Shown: positions 44,185 to 54,013, counted from the stretch's first letter. The stretch: 64,000 nt of DNA from Sphingomonas sp. GM_Shp_1 (GCF_026540895.1 NZ_JALNUR010000002.1:1-64000), one strand, 5' to 3'. Notes: generated by a model not told the origin, from the letters alone. Numbers and translations: made by a program.

Positions 44185-44432
44185 GATCCTCACCTCCGCT
44201 ATCGGCCCGTGGCGGTCGCTCCCGCCATCATGACCTTGTATCCAAGCTTATTCACCGGGGCAGAGGGATCAACCCCGAAACGTTCGACTCCAAACCCCGA
44301 ATCGCGCACAATCGGGCAGTTCAGGGGATGGAAAGACATCTTTAATCATACTGGCCCATCACTGTCCCGATTTAAGGCAGATTTTAACATTGTTGCGCTA
44401 TAGCGCCGCAATCAGGGGTTATGGGACGAGAT

Positions 44433-45854
44433 ATGACGCGCAACGGCCAACGTTTGCTGCTGCTGATCGACGACGAACCTGCGCAGCGCCGGCTGATCGC
44501 GGCGTTGGCGCAGCGTGGCGGCTGGCGCACCCTGTTCGCCACCGATGCGGATATGGCGGCCTCCGTCCTGGGTTCGGCGCAGGGGCGCGAGCTCGATGCC
44601 GTCTTGATCGACCATTGGGCGCCGGGCACCGATGCCACCCAGTTGATCGCCGATTGCCACAGGCTGCGTCCCGAACTCCCCATCCTGATGCTGACCGCCA
44701 ACGAGTCGGTGGCGCAGGCGGTGGCGGCGATGCGCGCGGGGGCGACCGATTTCCTGGTCAAGCCGCTGGCCCCCGAACGGCTGCTCGCCGCGCTGGAGGC
44801 CTGTGTCGCGGGCCAGACCAGCGGCGAGCTTCGCCCGCTGACCGAGAAAATTCCCGCCCTCCTCGCCTTTGACGAGATCGTCGGCGATGCGCCCGAATTC
44901 CGCGCGGCGCTGGCCATCGCGGCCAAGGCTGCCCGGGCGCGGGTGGCCGTGCTGATCGAGGGCGAGGGCGGCGTCGGCAAGGAATCGCTGGCCGAGGCGA
45001 TCCATGTCGCCTCCCCCCGCGCCGAACGGGCGATGATCCGGGTCAATTGCGCCGCGACCGCGACCAATTTGCTCGACAGCATCATCTTCGGTCATGAGGA
45101 GGGCGCCTTTGCCGGTGCCTTCGAACGACGCATCGGCAAGATGGTCGAGGCGGACGGATCGACCCTGTTCCTCGACGAAGTCTCCGGCATGCCGCCCGAA
45201 ACCCAGGCGCGGCTGCTCGACATGCTGCAGACCGGCACCATCGTCCCGCTGGGCGGTCGCCATGCGCGCGAGGTCGATGTGCGCATCATCGCCGCGACCG
45301 ACGGCCGCCTGCTGGAAGCGGTCGAGGCGGGGCGGTTCCGCGAAGACCTGTATTACAAGCTTAATGTCGTCCATGTCGCCGTGCCCGCGCTGCGCGACCG
45401 GGCGGAGGACATTCCCGCACTGACCCGCCACCTACTGGACCGGATCGCGCAACAGCCGGGCCTGCGCGCGCTGGACATCACCGACGACGCGCTGGACCTG
45501 CTGCGCCGCTATGACTGGCCGGGCAATGTCCGCCAGTTGCAGAACGCGCTCTTCCGCGCCGCCGTGCTGTGCGAGGGCGATGCCCTGACCACCGCCGATT
45601 TCCCGCAGATCGCATCGCTGGGCGACCGTCCCTCGGTCGGCAGCGCGACGGTCGGGGCGACGCATAGCGGCGGGATCAACCTGTTCCGCCCCGACGGCAA
45701 TCTCCGCCCGCTGGAGGATATCGAGGCCGACGTGATCCGCCTCGCCATCAGCCATTATCGCGGGCGCATGACCGAAGTGGCGCGGCGGCTGGGGATCGGC
45801 CGTTCGACGCTCTACCGCAAGCTGGGCGAACTCGGGATCGACAACGCGGCCTGA
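44433..45854 (+). CDS. NtrC-type AAA+ regulator with altered GAFTGA loop
   Basis: A 473-residue response-regulator-type enhancer-binding protein. The receiver has LLLIDDEPAQRR, a likely phospho-Asp in AVLIDHWAPG and the Lys in DFLVKPL. The AAA+ domain (about residues 145-375) has Walker A GEGGVGKE (usual GESGTGKE) and Walker B STLFLDEV. The sigma-54 contact loop reads GAFAGA at residues 224-229 instead of GAFTGA. The DWPGNVRQLQNALFRA segment and a Fis helix-turn-helix (MTEVARRLGIGRSTLYRKL) complete it. The Thr-to-Ala change may weaken or abolish sigma-54 activation. A perfect GCGCTATAGCGC palindrome (44395-44406) lies just upstream; ATG 44421 is an alternative start. Confidence 0.85.
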   Translation: MTRNGQRLLLLIDDEPAQRRLIAALAQRGGWRTLFATDADMAASVLGSAQGRELDAVLIDHWAPGTDATQLIADCHRLRPELPILMLTANESVAQAVAAMRAGATDFLVKPLAPERLLAALEACVAGQTSGELRPLTEKIPALLAFDEIVGDAPEFRAALAIAAKAARARVAVLIEGEGGVGKESLAEAIHVASPRAERAMIRVNCAATATNLLDSIIFGHEEGAFAGAFERRIGKMVEADGSTLFLDEVSGMPPETQARLLDMLQTGTIVPLGGRHAREVDVRIIAATDGRLLEAVEAGRFREDLYYKLNVVHVAVPALRDRAEDIPALTRHLLDRIAQQPGLRALDITDDALDLLRRYDWPGNVRQLQNALFRAAVLCEGDALTTADFPQIASLGDRPSVGSATVGATHSGGINLFRPDGNLRPLEDIEADVIRLAISHYRGRMTEVARRLGIGRSTLYRKLGELGIDNAA

Positions 45855-45870
45855 TGCCGCCGCGCCGACC

Positions 45871-46755
45871 TTACCAGAGCACCCCGTCGACCGGCTTCAT
45901 CGGTTCGGGCGCGGGATCGCCGATCGCCTGGAGCAGGTCGATCTCGATCGTCCGGCACATCGCGCTCAGCGGCAGGTCGTGGACCGTGTCGGAGAAGGGA
46001 TCGACCAGATCGTCGCCGATCTGAAGCGCGGCCAGGAACATCAGCCCCGCGATCGACGAACCGACCGGCGTGGCGAAGCCCAAAGTCTCGACCAGCCCGA
46101 TCGGCAGCAGCACGCAGAACAGCCGCGTGAAGAACGCCGGGATGAAGCGATACTGGTTGGGCAGCGGCGTGTTCTTCAACCGCTCCATGCCGCCTTGCGA
46201 ATTGGCGATGTCGACCAGCACCGCCTCCATCTGCGTCTGCTGGATGGTGTCGATCCACCCCTTTTTCTGCGCGTCGGCGATGCGGCGCCCCGTGCCGTCG
46301 AGCAGGCCGTTGGCGGTGTTGGTCCGCCGGAGCGCGGGCTCCGCCTCGCCCTGCGACAGGAAACGCAACACTTCGCCGTCGACGGGCTGTTTGCGCAACT
46401 GGCAGCGCAGCGCGTTCACATAGGCGATCTGGCGCAGCACGATCGAGCGCTTCAGGTCGTGCCCTTCGGGATCGGGCAGGAAGTTGCGGGCGCTACGCGC
46501 GATATTGCGCGAGGCGTTGATCATCAGCCCCCAAAGCTGCCGCCCCTCCCACCAGCGCTGATAGGCCGAATTGGTGCGGAACCCCAGGAACAGCGCCAGC
46601 GCGGTGCCGAACAGGGTCAGCGGCAGCGAAGGCGCCTTGAACGGCAGGACATAATAGGCGACCGTGACGATCACGTCCCAGATGAACAGCCCCACCAGCG
46701 GGCGCCAGACCTCGGCAATGATGATGCGGGTACGGGGTACGGCATCGACGATCAA
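45871..46755 (-). CDS. Bestrophin-family (UPF0187) channel-like protein
   Basis: This 294-residue inner-membrane protein of the bestrophin family has four hydrophobic segments: GLFIWDVIVTVAYYVLPF, PLTLFGTALALFLGFR, FFTRLFCVLLPIGLVETLGF and SIAGLMFLAALQI. It shows the family hallmarks FRTNSAYQRWWEGRQLWG and, near the end, QIGDDLVDPFSDTVHDLPL, where bestrophins have their acidic cluster. Bacterial members form pentameric ion channels, often cation-selective. The start is TTG with AGGGAGA 7 bases upstream. It is convergent with the NtrC-type gene, 16 bp apart. Confidence 0.9.
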   Translation of the reverse strand: MIVDAVPRTRIIIAEVWRPLVGLFIWDVIVTVAYYVLPFKAPSLPLTLFGTALALFLGFRTNSAYQRWWEGRQLWGLMINASRNIARSARNFLPDPEGHDLKRSIVLRQIAYVNALRCQLRKQPVDGEVLRFLSQGEAEPALRRTNTANGLLDGTGRRIADAQKKGWIDTIQQTQMEAVLVDIANSQGGMERLKNTPLPNQYRFIPAFFTRLFCVLLPIGLVETLGFATPVGSSIAGLMFLAALQIGDDLVDPFSDTVHDLPLSAMCRTIEIDLLQAIGDPAPEPMKPVDGVLW

Positions 46756-46996
46756 ATCAGGTCTCCCTCATGCGGTCCGGCAAATGTTCCAGGGCGCAGC
46801 AACGCCCCAAATCTTCGATTGGATGCGCCCCCGAAATAATAGTGCGATGCAGCGAAAAAAGCCCCGGACGCACCGGGAAACGAAACATTACGAAGATACC
46901 GGGAAGCCGGACGCCCAGGGCGCGGGATGACGACCGGCCAAGTATTTCTATCGTCGCACTTTTCCAAGGACGATCGACATTCTGCGATGGCTTCTT

Positions 46997-47191
46997 CCCT
47001 CTCCCCTGGACAGGGGAGAGGGTTAGCGGAGCTTGCCAGCTATGCTGGCTAGCGCAGCTTGGGTGAGGGGTTGAGCGAGCCGAAGGCTCGCGCGCGCTCC
47101 GCGCGCTCACCCCTCACCCAGCTCCGACTAAGCCTTTGCTCACGCAAAGACCAAGTCTGCGCAACCCTCTCCCCTCTATGAGGGGCGAGGG
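46997..47191. repeat. Composite palindromic repeat, about 195 bp
   Basis: The 557-bp gap between the bestrophin and thiD genes has no gene. Its centre is a mirror-like array. CCCTCTCCCC...GGGGAGAGGG is followed by AGCTTGGGTGAGGGG on the left. The right mirrors it with CCCCTCACCCAGCT, then CCCTCTCCCC...GGGGCGAGGG. Smaller stems (GCGCGCGCTCCGCGCGC type) sit at the centre. The flanks show nothing recognisable; no thiamine riboswitch is visible before thiD. Confidence 0.8.
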
Positions 47192-47312
47192 AAAAGAAGG
47201 GCATATTGGAATATCGATCCGACCTGGCCATCCGGAGCGGGAGCGGGTGTGCAGGCGACTGGGCCGCGCGTGACCGCTTGCCCGCTTCCGCCACGACAGG
47301 CATGGCGGATCC

Positions 47313-48140
47313 ATGACCGCGCCTCCCCCGCCCCGCATCCTGATCGTTGCCGGTTCCGATTCCGGGGGCGGCGCGGGGATTCAGGCGGATATCAAGACGG
47401 TCACGATGCTGGGCGGCCATCCGATGACTGCGGTCACCGCGATCACCGCACAGAACACGCTGGGCGTGCAGGGCGTGCATCCCGTCCCCACCGAGATGGT
47501 GATGGCGCAGATCGACAGCGTGCTGGCCGATATCGGCGCGGACGCGGTCAAGATCGGGATGATCGGATCGGCGCGGACCGCCCATGCGCTGGCCGACCGG
47601 CTGGAGGCGCTGGACCTGCCGGTGGTGTTCGATCCGGTGATGATCGCGACCAGCGGCTCGGTCCTGGCGGACGACGATGTCATCGCCGCCTTTCGCCGCT
47701 TCCTGGCGCTGGCGACCTTGTCCACGCCCAACCTGCCCGAACTCGCGGCGCTGGGTGGCGAGGCGATGGTCCGGCCCCAGACGCGCGCGTTGCTGGTCAA
47801 GGGCGGGCATGGCGAAGGGCCGGTGATCGAGGATCGGCTGGTCGAGGCGCATGGCGAGCAGCGCTGGCAGCATCCCCGGCTCGACACCCGGTCGACCCAT
47901 GGCACCGGCTGCACGCTGGCGAGCGCGATCGCGACGGGGCTGGGCCAAGGCATGACACTGGCCGATGCGGTGGACCGCGCCATCGCCTTCGTCCAGGCCG
48001 CGCTCGCCGCCGCACCGGGGCTGGGCCGGGGCCATGGGCCGATGGGACATGCGATGGGGATGGTCCCCTTCTATCACCTGCTCGCCGCGATCAGCCGCGA
48101 AGGCTGGGACGCCGCCGCCTTCGCGGCACGGTGGGGATAG
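47313..48140 (+). CDS. thiD: Hydroxymethylpyrimidine/phosphomethylpyrimidine kinase
   Basis: ThiD phosphorylates HMP and HMP-phosphate to the pyrophosphate used for thiamine synthesis. The 275-residue ribokinase-fold protein has RILIVAGSDSGGGAGIQADIKT at the start, the segment ITAQNTLGVQGVHPV and VVFDPVMIATSGS. The anion-hole/catalytic motif STHGTGCTLASAIAT near residue 195 holds the Asp/Gly-rich loop typical of the family. The length is normal. It is the only thiamine gene in the window and is followed by a repeat palindrome. Confidence 0.94.
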   Translation: MTAPPPPRILIVAGSDSGGGAGIQADIKTVTMLGGHPMTAVTAITAQNTLGVQGVHPVPTEMVMAQIDSVLADIGADAVKIGMIGSARTAHALADRLEALDLPVVFDPVMIATSGSVLADDDVIAAFRRFLALATLSTPNLPELAALGGEAMVRPQTRALLVKGGHGEGPVIEDRLVEAHGEQRWQHPRLDTRSTHGTGCTLASAIATGLGQGMTLADAVDRAIAFVQAALAAAPGLGRGHGPMGHAMGMVPFYHLLAAISREGWDAAAFAARWG

Positions 48141-48153
48141 GGTTTTCCCTTGT

Positions 48154-48286
48154 CCTCCCCTGTAAGGGGAGGTGGCAGCGCGCAGCGCTGACGGAGGGGT
48201 ATCGCCGCTGGCAAGGGCAACCCACTCTCACCGATGGCGACACCCCTCCACCAGCTTCGCTGGTCCCCCTCCCCTTACAGGGGAGG
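48154..48286. repeat. Paired inverted repeat elements between thiD and rnhB
   Basis: Two copies of the CCTCCCCTGTAAGGGGAGG element stand at the outer ends in opposite orientation. Their tails (TGGCAGCGCGCAGCGCTGACGG on the left, a GGACCAGC/GCTGGTGG stem on the right) point inward. The whole could fold into one long cruciform. Confidence 0.8.
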
Positions 48287-48333
48287 AATGGGCACCTTCC
48301 CATGCCGCGCCCTCCACGATAAAGCCGCCGACC

Positions 48334-48930
48334 ATGGTCGACATCGGTTTCCCCACACCCTTATGCGGCGTGGATGAGGCGGGGCGCGGGCCGCTGGCGG
48401 GGCCGGTGGTCGCCGCCGCCGTCATCCTGCCGGAGCGCGATTGCCCCCCGGGCATCAACGACTCCAAGAAGCTGACAGAGAAGACCCGCGCGCGGCTGTG
48501 CGCCGAAATTCGCGGCTGTGCGGTGGTCGGGGTCGGCATCGTCCACCCGGAGGAGATCGACCGGCTCAACATCTATTGGGCGACGATGAAGGCGATGACG
48601 CTGGCGGTCGATGCGGTGGTGGAAAGGCTCGGGTGTCACCCGGCCCATGTGCTGGTCGACGGCAACCGCCTGCCCAAATGGGGTTATGCCGCGACCCCGA
48701 TCGTCGGCGGCGACGCCAAGTCGCTGGCGATCGGTGCCGCCTCGATCGTCGCCAAGCATGTCCGCGACGAGATGATGATCGCCGCGGCCCAGGAGTGGCC
48801 GGCTTATGGATGGCACAGCAACAAGGGCTATGGCTCGGCGACGCATCTGGCGGCGCTGCGCGAACATGGCCCCACCCCGCTCCACCGCCGCAGCTTCGCG
48901 CCCGTAGCGCAATGTTACCTGGACCTCTAA
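48334..48930 (+). CDS. rnhB: Ribonuclease HII
   Basis: RNase HII removes RNA primers and single misincorporated ribonucleotides from DNA. The 198-residue protein carries the catalytic motif CGVDEAGRGPLAGPVVAA with the first Asp-Glu pair. DSKKLTEKTR, HVLVDGNRLP (third acidic residue) and SLAIGAASIVAKHVRDEMM (fourth acidic residue) follow, and it ends with HRRSFAPV. ATG at 48334 begins just before the first motif; upstream in-frame codons lie in the repeat. It is followed by the ccrM methyltransferase gene; co-location of rnhB and ccrM is common in alphaproteobacteria. Confidence 0.95.
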   Translation: MVDIGFPTPLCGVDEAGRGPLAGPVVAAAVILPERDCPPGINDSKKLTEKTRARLCAEIRGCAVVGVGIVHPEEIDRLNIYWATMKAMTLAVDAVVERLGCHPAHVLVDGNRLPKWGYAATPIVGGDAKSLAIGAASIVAKHVRDEMMIAAAQEWPAYGWHSNKGYGSATHLAALREHGPTPLHRRSFAPVAQCYLDL

Positions 48931-48938
48931 TTCCCATT

Positions 48939-49125
48939 CCTCCCCAAGCTCGCTTGGGGAGGGGGTGTGAGGGCGAGATTGTGCCCCCAGCACAATCTTG
49001 GCTTGCCGGGGGCAAGCCAAAGCTCGCACACGCGCCAGCAATGGTGGAGGGGCAGGACGGACCGGCCGTGCCCCTCCACCACGCCCTGCGGGCGCGGTCC
49101 CCCTCCCCATCTGACGATGGGGAGG
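48939..49125. repeat. Paired inverted repeat elements between rnhB and ccrM
   Basis: CCTCCCC AAGCTCGCTT GGGGAGG on the left and CCTCCCC ATCTGACGAT GGGGAGG on the right frame about 150 bp. Inner stems lie between them (AGATTGTGCCCCCAGCACAATCT, CTTGCCGGGGGCAAG, GGAGGGGCAGG...). This occupies half of the 397-bp rnhB-ccrM gap; the other half is the ccrM regulatory region. Confidence 0.8.
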
Positions 49126-49180
49126 ATTTAGCGGCGGATTGAGTCGCCCTCGCCACACCCCCCACTTCTTGGGGGCAAAG

Positions 49181-49189
49181 TTATCCACA
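49181..49189 (+). promoter_or_regulatory. Perfect DnaA box upstream of ccrM
   Basis: TTATCCACA is identical to the classical consensus DnaA box. It lies 139 bp before the ccrM ATG and 37 bp before the GANTC cluster. Only one box is seen here, so it looks like a regulatory site, not an origin. Confidence 0.6.
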
Positions 49190-49225
49190 ACCCCAATATC
49201 TGCGATGAGGACGCGACGCTTCGCC

Positions 49226-49281
49226 GAATCTGGCGGATTCCCGCGAGTCGCGCCTGCGAATCGCCTCTTGACGACCGACTC
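49226..49281. promoter_or_regulatory. Cluster of five GANTC methylation sites in the ccrM promoter
   Basis: GANTC, the target of CcrM, occurs at 49226 (GAATC), 49236 (GATTC), 49245 (GAGTC), 49258 (GAATC) and 49277 (GACTC), with another at 49141. The last lies 4 bp beyond a TTGACG (49268) that could serve as a -35 element. Random expectation at this base composition is roughly one site per 300 bp. Confidence 0.75.
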
Positions 49282-49312
49282 GTTCCGGGTGGATGCGAGG
49301 GTTCGAGGGTAG

Positions 49313-50452
<1,140 letters not shown>

Positions 50453-50460
50453 CCGCTTAT

Positions 50461-50574
50461 CCTCCCCTGGAAGGGGAGGTGGCAGGCCGAAGGCCTGACG
50501 GAGGGGTGTCGCGCTATCGAGAGGGGGACACCCCTCCGACGCGCTCCGCGCGCCACCTCCCCTTAAAGGGGAGG
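50461..50574. repeat. Paired inverted repeat elements between ccrM and folP
   Basis: CCTCCCCTGGAAGGGGAGGTGGCAGGCC... on the left is mirrored on the right by ...GCGCGCCACCTCCCCTTAAAGGGGAGG. GACGGAGGGGTGTCGC pairs with GACACCCCTCCGAC inside. Nearly the whole 114 bp can fold as one cruciform. Confidence 0.85.
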
Positions 50575-50591
50575 AAATTCAAGGAAATGCG

Positions 50592-51647
50592 ATGCACCTG
50601 CGCCCCATCCAGTTCGTCGATACGCCGGTCGGGCTGGAGGACGGCAGCGTCGCCCGGCTCGCCGGCGGGATGCAGTGGTTCGCGGCCTATGAGGTACGCG
50701 AAGGCCCGTCCCGCACGATCGTCCCCGTCGCCCGGTTCCAGCAGGAACTGGGCGGCTCCCCCCGCGCCGAGGCGCTCCACGCCGCCTTCACCGCCCCCCG
50801 CGCGCCCTGGACCATGGGCGAGCGGACACTCCGCTTCGACCAGCCGCAGGTCGCAGCGATCCTGAACGTCACCCCCGACAGCTTCTCCGACGGCGGCAAG
50901 CATATCGGCGATCCCGCCGCCGCTGCCGATAGCGGCATGGCGATGGCCGCCCTGGGTGCCGCCGTCATCGACCTGGGCGGCGAGTCCACCCGCCCCGGTG
51001 CGGCTCCCGTCTGGGAAGGCGATGAGATCGCCCGTACCGCTCCCGTCATCGAACGGCTGGCCAAACGCGGCGCGCTGGTATCGATCGACACCCGCAAGGC
51101 CGCCGTCATGGAGGCGGCGCTGGCGGCGGGCGCGGGGATCGTCAACGATGTCGCCGCGCTCCTGTGGGACGACCGCGCGCTGGAGGTGGTGGCCAAGGCG
51201 GGCTGCCCGGTCATCCTGATGCACTCGCCCGACCCGACCAAGGGCGGGCATGGCCGGGTCGGCTATGGCGATGTCCTGACCGAGGTCTTCGACTGGCTGG
51301 AGGCGCGTATCGCAGCGGTCGAGGCGGCGGGCGTCCCCCGATCCCGGATCATGGTCGACCCCGGCATCGGCTTCGGCAAGTCGCTGGCCGACAATCTGGC
51401 GCTCATCAACGGCTTGGCGATCTTCCACGGCCTGGGCTGCCCGATCATGCTGGGGGCCAGCCGTAAGCGGATGATCGGCGCGCTGTCGGGCGAAGCGCCG
51501 GTGGATGCGCGGCTCGGCGGGTCGCTGGCGCTGGCTCTGAAGGGCGCGGAGGCGGGCGTGCAACTGATCCGCGTGCATGACGTGGCCGAGACGATGCAGG
51601 CGCTGCACGTCTGGCGGGGCCTGCGCGACCGCGCCCTGATGGGATAG
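50592..51647 (+). CDS. folP: Dihydropteroate synthase
   Basis: FolP joins p-aminobenzoate to the pterin pyrophosphate in folate synthesis and is the sulfonamide target. The 351-residue protein has the TIM-barrel motifs VAAILNVTPDSFSDGGKH (pterin loop), DLGGESTRPGA, VSIDTRKA, VNDVAALL, VDPGIGFGKS and LGASRKRM. An N-terminal extension of about 75 residues precedes the canonical domain, longer than the E. coli enzyme; sphingomonad FolPs often have such a segment. It follows a repeat cruciform directly. AAGGA upstream of the ATG probably serves as the ribosome-binding site. Confidence 0.94.
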   Translation: MHLRPIQFVDTPVGLEDGSVARLAGGMQWFAAYEVREGPSRTIVPVARFQQELGGSPRAEALHAAFTAPRAPWTMGERTLRFDQPQVAAILNVTPDSFSDGGKHIGDPAAAADSGMAMAALGAAVIDLGGESTRPGAAPVWEGDEIARTAPVIERLAKRGALVSIDTRKAAVMEAALAAGAGIVNDVAALLWDDRALEVVAKAGCPVILMHSPDPTKGGHGRVGYGDVLTEVFDWLEARIAAVEAAGVPRSRIMVDPGIGFGKSLADNLALINGLAIFHGLGCPIMLGASRKRMIGALSGEAPVDARLGGSLALALKGAEAGVQLIRVHDVAETMQALHVWRGLRDRALMG

Positions 51648-51698
51648 CGCTGGGATAAGCCCCTCGCTTTTCGGCCCCCGAACGCCCAAATAGGGGCG

Positions 51699-52460
51699 AT
51701 GCAGCGTCCCCAGCCCCAGATCATCCGCGTCATCGACCTGGAGACCACCGGACAGGCCCCGCCCACCCACGGCGTGTGCGAGATCGGCTGGCAGGACGTG
51801 GCGCTGGGCAAGGACGGCCGCTGGGAGCTGGAGGGCGAGGGCGGCAGCATTCTCGTCAATCCCGGCCGCCCCATCCCGCCGATCACCCAGGCGATCCACC
51901 ATATCCTGGACGAGCAGGTCGCCGACGCGCCCTGGTGGCACGATGTCGCGCGCCGCGTGCTCGACCCCTGGCCCCGCCGCCTGGCGCTGGCGGCGCACCG
52001 GGCGGATTTCGAGCAGCAATATTGCACCCCCGCCATGACCCAGTCGGCCGACTGGATCTGCACCTGGAAATGCGCGCTGCGGCTGTGGCCCGATAGCCCC
52101 AGCTTCTCCAACCAAGTGCTGCGTTACTGGCGCAAGCCCGAGGGGTTGGTGCATGAGCGCGGCCTGCCCATCCACCGCGCCTTTCCCGACGCCTATGTCA
52201 CCGCCCACCATCTGCGCGACCAGCTGAACGAGGCGAGCCTGGCGCAACTGCTGGAATGGTCGCGCAGCCCCGGTCTGTTGCCGCGTGTCCGCTACGGCCC
52301 CGATCGCGGCAAGGACTGGCGCGAGATCGACGAGGAGTCGCTGATCGGTTTCCTCAGCGATCGCGATCCCGATGTCCGCTTCACCGCCGAGACCGAAATG
52401 GCGCGGCGGCGCGGCGGCGGCCATGTCGGTCGCCCCAGCCCGCAGGAATTGTTGCTGTAA
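51699..52460 (+). CDS. DnaQ-like 3'-5' exonuclease family protein
   Basis: This 253-residue protein has an N-terminal DEDD-type exonuclease domain. The first acidic pair is in RVIDLETTGQAP. AHRADFEQQY is the Exo II-like motif, and IHRAFPDAYVTAHHL supplies the His and Asp of Exo III (DEDDh type). The family includes the proofreading subunit epsilon and many repair nucleases; the C-terminal ~70 residues (LSDRDPDVRFTAETEMARR) are not part of that domain. It is not full-length polymerase epsilon. It is spaced 50 bp after folP. Confidence 0.85.
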   Translation: MQRPQPQIIRVIDLETTGQAPPTHGVCEIGWQDVALGKDGRWELEGEGGSILVNPGRPIPPITQAIHHILDEQVADAPWWHDVARRVLDPWPRRLALAAHRADFEQQYCTPAMTQSADWICTWKCALRLWPDSPSFSNQVLRYWRKPEGLVHERGLPIHRAFPDAYVTAHHLRDQLNEASLAQLLEWSRSPGLLPRVRYGPDRGKDWREIDEESLIGFLSDRDPDVRFTAETEMARRRGGGHVGRPSPQELLL

Positions 52461-52513
52461 CCCGCACGCAACGCCGCTGGTAACGCTACTCATCCTCCGA
52501 TAAGGCGTGTGTT

Positions 52514-54013
52514 ATGCAGGGGTTGAGTAACGCGTCCACCGGCGCAAATCCCATCGGCCGTATCCTGATCGCCACCATGGCGACGGGATTTCTGGCGCTG
52601 CTGATCGCGGCCATCGCGGCGGCCTATGCCATTCGGCAGGACAATCGGCATAGCGACTGGGTCGTCCACACCTATCGCGTGGAAACCGCGCTGGTCGAGG
52701 CGCGGCGGCTGGCCGAACAGCAGGAGACGGCGCGGCGCGGCTATATGCTGGCGGGGAGCCCCGCCTTTCTGGCCAATTTCGATCGGGCGCATGACGCGCT
52801 GGTCCCGCAACTGGCCGAGCTTCGCCGCCTGACCGCCGACAATGTGCGACAGCATGCGCCGATGCGGGCGGTGATCCAGCGTCTGGCCGAACTGGAAACC
52901 GTGCAGCGCGAAACCAATCGACTGGTCCAGCAGGGACGCGGCGCGGAGGCGCTGCGACGGTTCCGGGCCGATAGCGGCCTTCAGCGTATGCAGAAGCTGC
53001 GCGAGGTGTTCGAGGCCATGGCGCGCGAGGAACGCCGCCTGCTGGCGCGGCGCGACGCCGAGCAGATGGCCAGCCGCCGCACCTTCTCCGTCGTCGTCGG
53101 CATCGCGGCGCTGCTGTTCGTACTGGTCACGATCGTCTCGTTCCTGACCGTCCGCCGCTATACCCGCGACCTGCAACAGTCGCGCGTCGCACTGGCGGAT
53201 CTCAACGCCACGCTGGAGGAACAGGTCAAGGAGCGCACCGCCGACCTGGCCCTGGCGAACGAGGAGATTCAGCGCTTCGCCTATATCGTCAGCCACGATC
53301 TGCGTTCGCCCCTGGTCAACGTGATGGGCTTCACCGCCGAACTGTCCGCCGCGACCCAGCCGCTGTCCGACCTGATCGACCGGGCCGAGGCGGAAGCGCC
53401 GCATATCGTGACCGAGGAGGCACGCCTGGCCGCGCGCGAGGACCTGCCCGAGGCGATCGGCTTCATCCGCACCTCGACCGCCAAGATGGACCGGTTGATC
53501 AACGCCATCCTGAAGCTGAGCCGCGAGGGGCGCCGCGTCCTGGCGCCCGAGATGATCGCGCTGGACCAGCTGGTTGAACAGATCACCGATTCGATCCGCC
53601 ACGTCATCGACGATCGCGGCGTCACCCTGACCATCGAACGCCCCATGCCGGTGATCGTCAGCGACCGGGTCGCGCTGGAGCAGATCCTGTCCAACCTGAT
53701 CGAGAACGCGACCAAATACCGGCACCCGGCGCGCGCGGCGGAGGTTCATGTCTCCGCCTCCGAAACGCCAGGCCGCGTCATCGTCGCGATCCGCGACAAT
53801 GGGCGCGGCATCGATCCGCGCGACCACCAGCGCATCTTCGACCTGTTCCGCCGTTCGGGCCAGCAGGACCAGCCGGGCGAAGGCATCGGGCTGGCCCATG
53901 TCCGCGCGCTCGCCTATCGTCTCGGCGGCACGATTTCCGTCGAATCCCAACTGGGTGAAGGCGCGACCTTCTTTCTTTCGCTACCCCCCACCCTTTCCAT
54001 CGAAGGCGCCTGA
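52514..54013 (+). CDS. CHASE3-domain sensor histidine kinase
   Basis: This 499-residue membrane kinase has a first helix (about residues 16-38, ILIATMATGFLALLIAAIAA) and an extracytoplasmic CHASE3 domain (about 40-190, with ARRLAEQQETARRGYMLAG). A second helix (VVVGIAALLFVLVTIVSFLTV) and a coiled coil follow. The phosphorylated His is in RFAYIVSHDLRSPLVNVMGF. The ATPase has the N box ILSNLIENATKYR, G1 IRDNGRGIDPRD and GEGIGLAHVR. It is directly followed, with no gap, by a receiver protein, then by a receiver-kinase hybrid, so the three form a phosphorelay operon. Confidence 0.92.
   Translation: MQGLSNASTGANPIGRILIATMATGFLALLIAAIAAAYAIRQDNRHSDWVVHTYRVETALVEARRLAEQQETARRGYMLAGSPAFLANFDRAHDALVPQLAELRRLTADNVRQHAPMRAVIQRLAELETVQRETNRLVQQGRGAEALRRFRADSGLQRMQKLREVFEAMAREERRLLARRDAEQMASRRTFSVVVGIAALLFVLVTIVSFLTVRRYTRDLQQSRVALADLNATLEEQVKERTADLALANEEIQRFAYIVSHDLRSPLVNVMGFTAELSAATQPLSDLIDRAEAEAPHIVTEEARLAAREDLPEAIGFIRTSTAKMDRLINAILKLSREGRRVLAPEMIALDQLVEQITDSIRHVIDDRGVTLTIERPMPVIVSDRVALEQILSNLIENATKYRHPARAAEVHVSASETPGRVIVAIRDNGRGIDPRDHQRIFDLFRRSGQQDQPGEGIGLAHVRALAYRLGGTISVESQLGEGATFFLSLPPTLSIEGA

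Noticed and set aside
44185..44432. Sigma-54 promoter (-24/-12) before the NtrC-type gene
   Set aside because: No GG and GC pair at 10-bp spacing with the conserved flanks; only an unrelated GCGCTATAGCGC palindrome is seen.
47192..47312. Possible thiamine pyrophosphate riboswitch before thiD
   Set aside because: No CTGAGA or the ACCTGATCTGG-type conserved segments; only repeat stems are present.
46756..47312. CRISPR array in the repeat-rich gap
   Set aside because: The repeats are palindromic, irregularly spaced and mirrored, with no equal-length unique spacers.
49181..49189. DnaA box as part of an origin
   Set aside because: Only a single box with no AT-rich element; a regulatory role near ccrM is more likely.
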